Source: Candidatus Krumholzibacteriia bacterium (lineage in GTDB: Bacteria > Krumholzibacteriota > Krumholzibacteriia > Krumholzibacteriales > Krumholzibacteriaceae). Taken from it: 10,951 bases of DNA. Positions within the stretch are counted from its first letter, which is position 1, and each line of letters begins with the position of its first letter. Positions 7,217 through 10,951 of the stretch are shown here, one piece after another. The DNA lies in NCBI GenBank assembly GCA_028696635.1, contig JAQVGR010000023.1, positions 1-10,951 of the forward strand. The letters run 5' to 3'. The notes under the pieces were generated by a model. That model was given only the letters and a program-made list of their open reading frames with translations, made no database searches and was not told where the DNA came from. A program made the position numbers and the translations under genes.

Positions 7217-7734
7217 GATCCCTTCCCGTCCGCGAGGGAGCGGCGCAGCGACTCTATCTCGTCGCGCAGCTCGGCCGCGCGCTCGTAATTCTCGGACTCG
7301 ACGGCGGCCCTCAGCGTGCTCCTGAGCTCCTTGAGCCTCCGCCGGGTGGTGGCTCCGTCTGTGCAGAACCGCCGCGGGACCTTGCCGAGATGGCGCGCGT
7401 TCCCGTGGATCCGCTTGAGGACCTTCGCGATATCGGCGCCGAAACACTCGTAGCATTTCGAGCATCCGAGACTCGCCGATTTGCTGAAGGCCGCATAGGT
7501 GCGCCCGCAGGTGGGGCATCTGTTCGCCGTCCGGTGGCCCGACCGGGGGGGAGCCGCCGGGTCGTCCATCAGCCCGGCGATCAGGTCGTGTTTCTCGAAG
7601 TTGCTCTTCTTGAGATACTCGAATCCCTTCTCTTCGGCGCACTGGCGGCAGATGTGTATCTTCTGCACATCGCCGCCGTCCACGTTCGTGAAATGGATCG
7701 TCGCCGTCCTCGTCTTGCAGAACTGGCAGAGCAT
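7213..7734 (-). CDS. mcsA: McsA, zinc-binding activator of McsB
   Basis: McsA is a small cytoplasmic adaptor that activates the McsB arginine kinase. The 173-residue product has four CxxC motifs at 3-6 (CQFC), 29-32 (CRQC), 73-76 (CPTC) and 91-94 (CSKC), fitting two zinc-binding treble-clef or ribbon units. A C-terminal UVR domain lies at about 131-166 (RRLKELRSTLRAAVESENYE and onward), related to the UvrB/UvrC interaction motif. The ATG at 7734 is preferred because the product then begins MLCQFC, matching the family start (M-x-C-x-x-C), with GGTGA upstream. A GTG at 7743, overlapping the lolD stop, is a possible alternative adding three residues. The stop overlaps the mcsB start as ATGA. The pairing with mcsB and clpC separates it from other UVR-domain proteins. 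Confidence 0.93.
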   Translation of the reverse strand: MLCQFCKTRTATIHFTNVDGGDVQKIHICRQCAEEKGFEYLKKSNFEKHDLIAGLMDDPAAPPRSGHRTANRCPTCGRTYAAFSKSASLGCSKCYECFGADIAKVLKRIHGNARHLGKVPRRFCTDGATTRRRLKELRSTLRAAVESENYERAAELRDEIESLRRSLADGKGS

Positions 7735-7739
7735 CGCTG

Positions 7740-8420
7740 TCACCGCCCCGCGGGGACGAGCAGGCCGTCCTCGAGAACGAAGCCCCGGTCGGCGCGCTCG
7801 AGCAGTTCCCGCTTGTGCGTCACGATGACGAAGGTCTGGCGCTTCTTCCTGCTGAGCTCGAGCAGCAGGGTATGCAGACGTTCGCTCGTCCTGTCGTCGA
7901 GATTCCCCGATGGCTCGTCCGCCAGCACGATCGCCGGCTCGTTCATGAGAGCGCGCGCGACGGCGACGCGCTGTTGCTCCCCGCCGGACAGCTCCGCCGG
8001 ACGATGCGTGATCCGCTTCTCGAGCCCGACGTCGGCGAGCAGCGACGCCGCCCGTTCGTGCGCCGCGCGGTCACGGACACCGCCGAGTACGGCGGGCATC
8101 ATCACGTTTTCGAGGGCATCGAACTCGGGGAGCAGATGATGGAACTGGAACACGAATCCCAGATCGCGGTTCCTGATCTCGTCGAGTTCGCGGTCGGAAA
8201 CGGTGAACGGATCCCGCTCCCTGATCAGTATCCGTCCCCCGTCGGGGGCGTCGAGCGTGCCGAGAACGTGCAGGAGCGTCGATTTGCCCGCTCCGGAGGC
8301 CCCGAGCACGGCGATCACCTCTCCTTCGCGGGCGCTGAAATCTATCCCCTTGAGCACCTCGATCGGCCCGGCGCGGCCGGGGAAGCTCTTCGTGATCCGC
8401 TCCGCCTGCAGGATGCTCAT
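7740..8420 (-). CDS. lolD: LolD, ATPase of the lipoprotein-release ABC transporter
   Basis: LolD is the ATPase of the LolCDE complex, which extracts outer-membrane lipoproteins from the inner membrane and hands them to LolA. The 226-residue product has Walker A GASGAGKST (40-48), Q-loop Q92, signature LSGGEQQ (144-150), Walker B IVLADEP (164-170) and switch histidine H202. The stretch FQFHHLLPEFDALENV (91-106) is characteristic of LolD within the MacB/LolD/FtsE group. The ATG at 8420 has GGGGTGA 5 nt upstream and fits the family start; a longer open frame reaches back into lolC coding sequence and is not credible. It follows the LolC/E permease by 56 nt, and its stop lies 5 nt before the mcsA ATG. 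The pairing with the permease supports the assignment. Confidence 0.93.
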   Translation of the reverse strand: MSILQAERITKSFPGRAGPIEVLKGIDFSAREGEVIAVLGASGAGKSTLLHVLGTLDAPDGGRILIRERDPFTVSDRELDEIRNRDLGFVFQFHHLLPEFDALENVMMPAVLGGVRDRAAHERAASLLADVGLEKRITHRPAELSGGEQQRVAVARALMNEPAIVLADEPSGNLDDRTSERLHTLLLELSRKKRQTFVIVTHKRELLERADRGFVLEDGLLVPAGR

Positions 8421-8425
8421 CGCGA

Positions 8426-8432
8426 TCACCCC
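8426..8432 (-). promoter_or_regulatory. Ribosome-binding site of lolD, overlapping an inverted-repeat arm
   Basis: The minus strand reads GGGGTGA, then 5 nt, then ATG at 8420. The GGGG is also part of the CCCGGGG arm (8429-8435) that can pair with CCCCGGG at 8456-8462, so translation start could be masked in some folds. Confidence 0.55.
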
Positions 8433-8473
8433 GGGAAATATACCGTTTTGTCCCGCCCGGGGCAAATCCCCGG
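8429..8473 (-). promoter_or_regulatory. lolD leader with possible promoter and two competing hairpins
   Basis: In the 56-nt lolC-lolD gap the minus strand has TTGCCC (8460-8465), a 17-nt spacer and TATATT (8437-8442). This is a plausible sigma70-like promoter (4/6 and 5/6 matches) that would start lolD-mcsA-mcsB-clpC with an almost leaderless message. The same DNA holds three complementary blocks: CCGGGG (8468-8473), CCCCGGG (8456-8462) and CCCGGGG (8429-8435). The middle block can pair with either neighbour but not both. The second pairing would cover the lolD ribosome-binding site. No T-run follows either stem, so neither looks like a terminator. Confidence 0.4.
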
Positions 8474-8476
8474 TGC

Positions 8477-9736
8477 CTACTCGTACTGTATCGCCTCGAG
8501 CGGAGGCATGTTGCACGCCTCCCAGCTGGGGTACAGCGTCGCCAGGAACGAGATGGCCAGCGAAGCGGCCGCCACGATCGCCACGTCGATCCACCGGACG
8601 ACGACCGGAAGGGTGTTGATGAAATAGACGTCCGGCGGGAGATCGAGCTCGACCGCCGAGAGGAGCGCGCAGACGCCGAGACCCGCCGCCACGCCGAGTG
8701 CGGTGCCCACTGCTCCGATGATCGTCCCCTCCATCATGAATATCGACATGATCCCCCACGACGAGGCGCCCATCGATCGGAGAATCCCTATCTCGCTTCG
8801 CTTCTCCATGATCACCATGGTAAGCATCCCCACGAGGTTGAACGCGGCGATGAGGATGATCAGCGTCAGCAGCAGGAACATCAGGATCTTCTCGACCTTG
8901 ATATAGCTGAACAGGTTGCTGTTGAGCCGTATCCAGTTGTTCGTGCCGAAGTACCCCTCGCCCGCCAGACGCTCGTCTATCTCGTCATCGACCCGCGCGG
9001 CCTTCCAGATGTCGTCGGTGCGAACTCCGATCCCTCTCGTGGACGCCTCGAAATCGAAGAAGACCTCCGCCTCCGCGATGTCGATGTACACGAACCGCGA
9101 ATCGAACTCGAACACCCCCGTCTTGAACGTGCCGATCACGCGGAATTCGCGCGTTCTGGGCCTGACCTCTCCGAGGCGCATCTGGGACGGCGCGCTGACC
9201 AGGGTGATGGTCTCGCCGGGGTAGGTCTTCAGGTCATCGGCGAGGTCCTGCCCGAGGACGACTCCCGGCAGTTCCCGGTGATCCTCGAATCCCGACGCCT
9301 CGAACGAACGCACCGGGGGAGTGAACGAATCGATCACCGTCGAGACGGTCCGCTCCCGGTCGAGATCGACACCCTTCGCTATCACGCCCTTCGTCTTGAC
9401 GCGCACCCCGGGGATCAGCTCGTAGTACAGGAGCGCCTCCCCCCTGACGAACGGGGATACTGCCGTGACACCGGGGACCTCCATCACCAGCGCCGCCGTC
9501 GAATCGATCTTGCTCCACGATTCGGGGACGCTGGCGAAGACGATCACATGCGTGTTGAACTCGACGATGCGGTCGCGGAGCTCGCTCTCGAAGCCGTTCA
9601 TCAGCGAGAGCACGATGATGAGCACCGAGACGCCGACGAGCGTTCCCCCGACGGCGATCATCGTCACGCGCGAGACGAACCCGCTTCTGCGGCGGGCCCT
9701 CAGGTATCGCAATGCGATCGCGAGGGAATAGTGCAT
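8477..9736 (-). CDS. lolC: LolC/LolE-family lipoprotein-release permease
   Basis: This is the inner-membrane permease subunit that, with LolD, releases lipoproteins for transport to the outer membrane. The 419-residue product matches the usual length of about 400-415 and the four-helix FtsX/LolC layout. One N-terminal helix (about 24-46) is followed by a large periplasmic domain (about 50-280), then three helices at about 284-308, 330-360 and 383-401. The start (IALRYLRARRRSGFVSRVT) and the end (YPSWEACNMPPLEAIQYE) are typical of the family. EKRSEIGILRSMGAS (311-325) is the cytoplasmic coupling region that contacts the ATPase. LolC and LolE cannot be told apart here, and no second permease is in the window, so it may work as a homodimer or with a partner elsewhere. 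The ATG at 9736 lies 4 nt after the lysS stop, with GAGGGA upstream in the lysS end. Confidence 0.9.
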   Translation of the reverse strand: MHYSLAIALRYLRARRRSGFVSRVTMIAVGGTLVGVSVLIIVLSLMNGFESELRDRIVEFNTHVIVFASVPESWSKIDSTAALVMEVPGVTAVSPFVRGEALLYYELIPGVRVKTKGVIAKGVDLDRERTVSTVIDSFTPPVRSFEASGFEDHRELPGVVLGQDLADDLKTYPGETITLVSAPSQMRLGEVRPRTREFRVIGTFKTGVFEFDSRFVYIDIAEAEVFFDFEASTRGIGVRTDDIWKAARVDDEIDERLAGEGYFGTNNWIRLNSNLFSYIKVEKILMFLLLTLIILIAAFNLVGMLTMVIMEKRSEIGILRSMGASSWGIMSIFMMEGTIIGAVGTALGVAAGLGVCALLSAVELDLPPDVYFINTLPVVVRWIDVAIVAAASLAISFLATLYPSWEACNMPPLEAIQYE

Positions 9737-9740
9737 CGCT

Positions 9741-10951
9741 CTACCGGTCCCTCCCCTGCTCGGGCCTCATCGCGGGGAAGAGGATCACGTCGCGGATCGA
9801 GTGCGAATCCGTCAGCAGCATGACGAGCCGGTCTATCCCGATCCCGAGCCCGCCCGTCGGGGGCATGCCGTGCTCGAGCGCGCGCAGGTAGTCCTCGTCC
9901 ACCGGATGAGTTTCGTCCGCGCCGGCGGCTCTCATCCGCGCCTGCTCCTCGAACCGCGCCCGCTGGTCGAGAGGGTCGTTGAGCTCGCTGAAGGCGTTGC
10001 CGGCCTCGAATCCTGCGATGTACGGCTCGAAGCGCTCGACGAGCCCCGGCTCGCAGCGGTGCGCCTTCGCGAGAGGGGAGATCTCGACGGGATAATCGGT
10101 GATGAAGACGGGCTGGATGAGCTTCGGTTCGACGAGCTCCGAGAAGATCGCGTCGATGAGCCCGGCGCGTCCCGAGACGCCGCCGACATCGACGCCGTGC
10201 CGCTCGGCCTCGCTGCGAAGCTCCGCCTCGCCGGCGCCTCTCAAGTCGGCCCCCGTCGCCTCGGCTATCGATTCGAAGAAGGTCATCCGCCTCCACGGCG
10301 GCGCGAGATCTATCTCGCTGCCTCCGTACGTTATCGTCGTCCCGCCCACGACCTCCTCGCAGAGCCTGCGGTAGAGATCCTCGACGAACCGCATCATGTC
10401 GAGATAGTCCCAGTAGGCGGCGTAGCATTCGAGCATCGTGAACTCGGGATTGTGCGATCGGTCCATCCCCTCGTTCCTGAAATCCTTGCAGAACTCGAAT
10501 ACGCGGTCCATGTGGCCGACGATGAGCCGCTTGAGGTACAGCTCGTCGGCGATCCGCAGATACAGGTCCATGTCGAGCGCGTTATGATGCGTGACGAACG
10601 GTCGCGCCATCGCTCCCCCGTAGACCGGTTGCAGGATGGGTGTTTCCACCTCGAGGAACCCGTGCTCGCGCAGAAAGACCCTGATCGAATCGATAATCCG
10701 CGTGCGCGCGAGAAACGTCGCCATCACGTCGTCGTTCACGATCAGATCGACGTAGCGCTGCCGGTACCGCAGCTCCTTGTCCTGCAGGCCGTGGAACTTC
10801 TCCGGCAGGGGGCGCAGCGCCTTGCTGAGCAGCTCCACCGACTCGATGCGGACAGTGAGCTCGCCGGTCCTCGTGCGGAACAGAGGCCCGCGCACGCCGA
10901 CGATGTCTCCCAGGTCGAGCAGACGGAAGAGCTCCCAGATCCTTCCGTCGA
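9741..10951 (-). CDS. lysS: Lysyl-tRNA synthetase, class II (3' part, cut by window edge)
   Basis: LysS charges tRNA-Lys with lysine in the cytoplasm. About 402 C-terminal codons are visible of the roughly 500 expected; the N-terminal part of the OB-fold anticodon domain lies beyond the window. The sequence enters near the end of that domain (DLGDIVGVRGPLFRTRTGEL), then LRPLPEKFHGL and RYRQRYVDL lead to the catalytic core. Motif 2 is FRNEGMDRSHNPEFTMLECY, and motif 3 includes GLGIGIDRLVMLLTDSHSIR. ETPILQPVYGGAMARPF and the lysine-pocket stretch EISPLAKAHR are also present. Just before motif 2 the sequence reads EFCKDF, where many LysRS have EIGRNF; the core FRNEG is intact. A GTG at 10895 is internal and not the start. 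The stop is 4 nt before the lolC/E ATG, so the two are probably co-transcribed. Confidence 0.95.
   Translation of the reverse strand, partial: DGRIWELFRLLDLGDIVGVRGPLFRTRTGELTVRIESVELLSKALRPLPEKFHGLQDKELRYRQRYVDLIVNDDVMATFLARTRIIDSIRVFLREHGFLEVETPILQPVYGGAMARPFVTHHNALDMDLYLRIADELYLKRLIVGHMDRVFEFCKDFRNEGMDRSHNPEFTMLECYAAYWDYLDMMRFVEDLYRRLCEEVVGGTTITYGGSEIDLAPPWRRMTFFESIAEATGADLRGAGEAELRSEAERHGVDVGGVSGRAGLIDAIFSELVEPKLIQPVFITDYPVEISPLAKAHRCEPGLVERFEPYIAGFEAGNAFSELNDPLDQRARFEEQARMRAAGADETHPVDEDYLRALEHGMPPTGGLGIGIDRLVMLLTDSHSIRDVILFPAMRPEQGRDR

Noticed and set aside
7216..7642. 142-residue N-terminal extension of McsB
   Set aside because: It is the out-of-frame shadow of mcsA. The ATG at 7216 aligns with the McsB family start and puts the catalytic residues at the usual numbers.
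8420..8759. 113-residue N-terminal extension of LolD
   Set aside because: It lies over the lolC/E coding end and the gap, lacks ABC-domain similarity, and the ATG at 8420 fits the family.
1..10951. CRISPR array, tRNA or rRNA gene, insertion sequence, or defence system
   Set aside because: No spaced repeats, cloverleaf-like sequence, transposase or inverted terminal repeats were seen; all coding space is taken by housekeeping, envelope and proteolysis genes.

Overview
The window is a GC-rich stretch in which every convincing gene lies on the minus strand, so it is read from right to left. It suggests a Gram-negative (diderm, LPS-making) bacterium: it carries bamA, skp and lpxD for outer-membrane biogenesis and a LolC/E-LolD lipoprotein-release transporter. 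It also carries mcsA-mcsB-clpC, the protein-arginine-phosphorylation and proteolysis module best known from Firmicutes. This mix does not fit Firmicutes or the standard Proteobacteria. It would fit a GC-rich lineage near the FCB group or Gemmatimonadota, or candidate phyla such as Krumholzibacteriota, Eisenbacteria or Latescibacterota. That placement is inference from gene content, not a phylogeny.

Right block (10951 to 3651): the 3' part of lysS (class II lysyl-tRNA synthetase, cut by the window edge), a LolC/E-family permease 4 nt later, a 56-nt leader with a possible internal promoter and two competing hairpins, lolD, mcsA (5-nt gap), mcsB (ATGA overlap with mcsA) and clpC (41-nt gap). The tight spacing suggests an operon. 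No ctsR is present, although ctsR normally heads this module in Bacillus. McsB keeps its catalytic residues and the RDxxRA regulatory motif. ClpC keeps both N-domain repeats, both AAA+ sites and a ClpP-docking loop. The pathway of arginine phosphorylation by McsB, activation by McsA, and unfolding by ClpC for ClpP therefore looks functional. ClpP itself is not in the window.

Centre (3650 to 3431): a 220-nt intergenic region with four consecutive predicted hairpins. The last is followed by a T6 tract (possible terminator), and then comes a possible extended -10 promoter for bamA.

Left block (3430 to 1): bamA (signal peptide, five POTRA domains, barrel), skp (periplasmic chaperone) and the 5' part of lpxD (lipid A biosynthesis, cut by the window edge). 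This is the widely conserved bamA-skp-lpxD order. Small gaps of 73 and 114 nt each contain a plausible sigma70-like promoter.

No tRNA, rRNA, CRISPR array, insertion sequence or plus-strand gene was found. No gene-free stretch exceeds 300 nt. The individual genes are recognisable. The unusual points are the arginine-kinase module joined to Lol genes in an LPS-bearing genome, and the structured non-coding segments around lolD and clpC.
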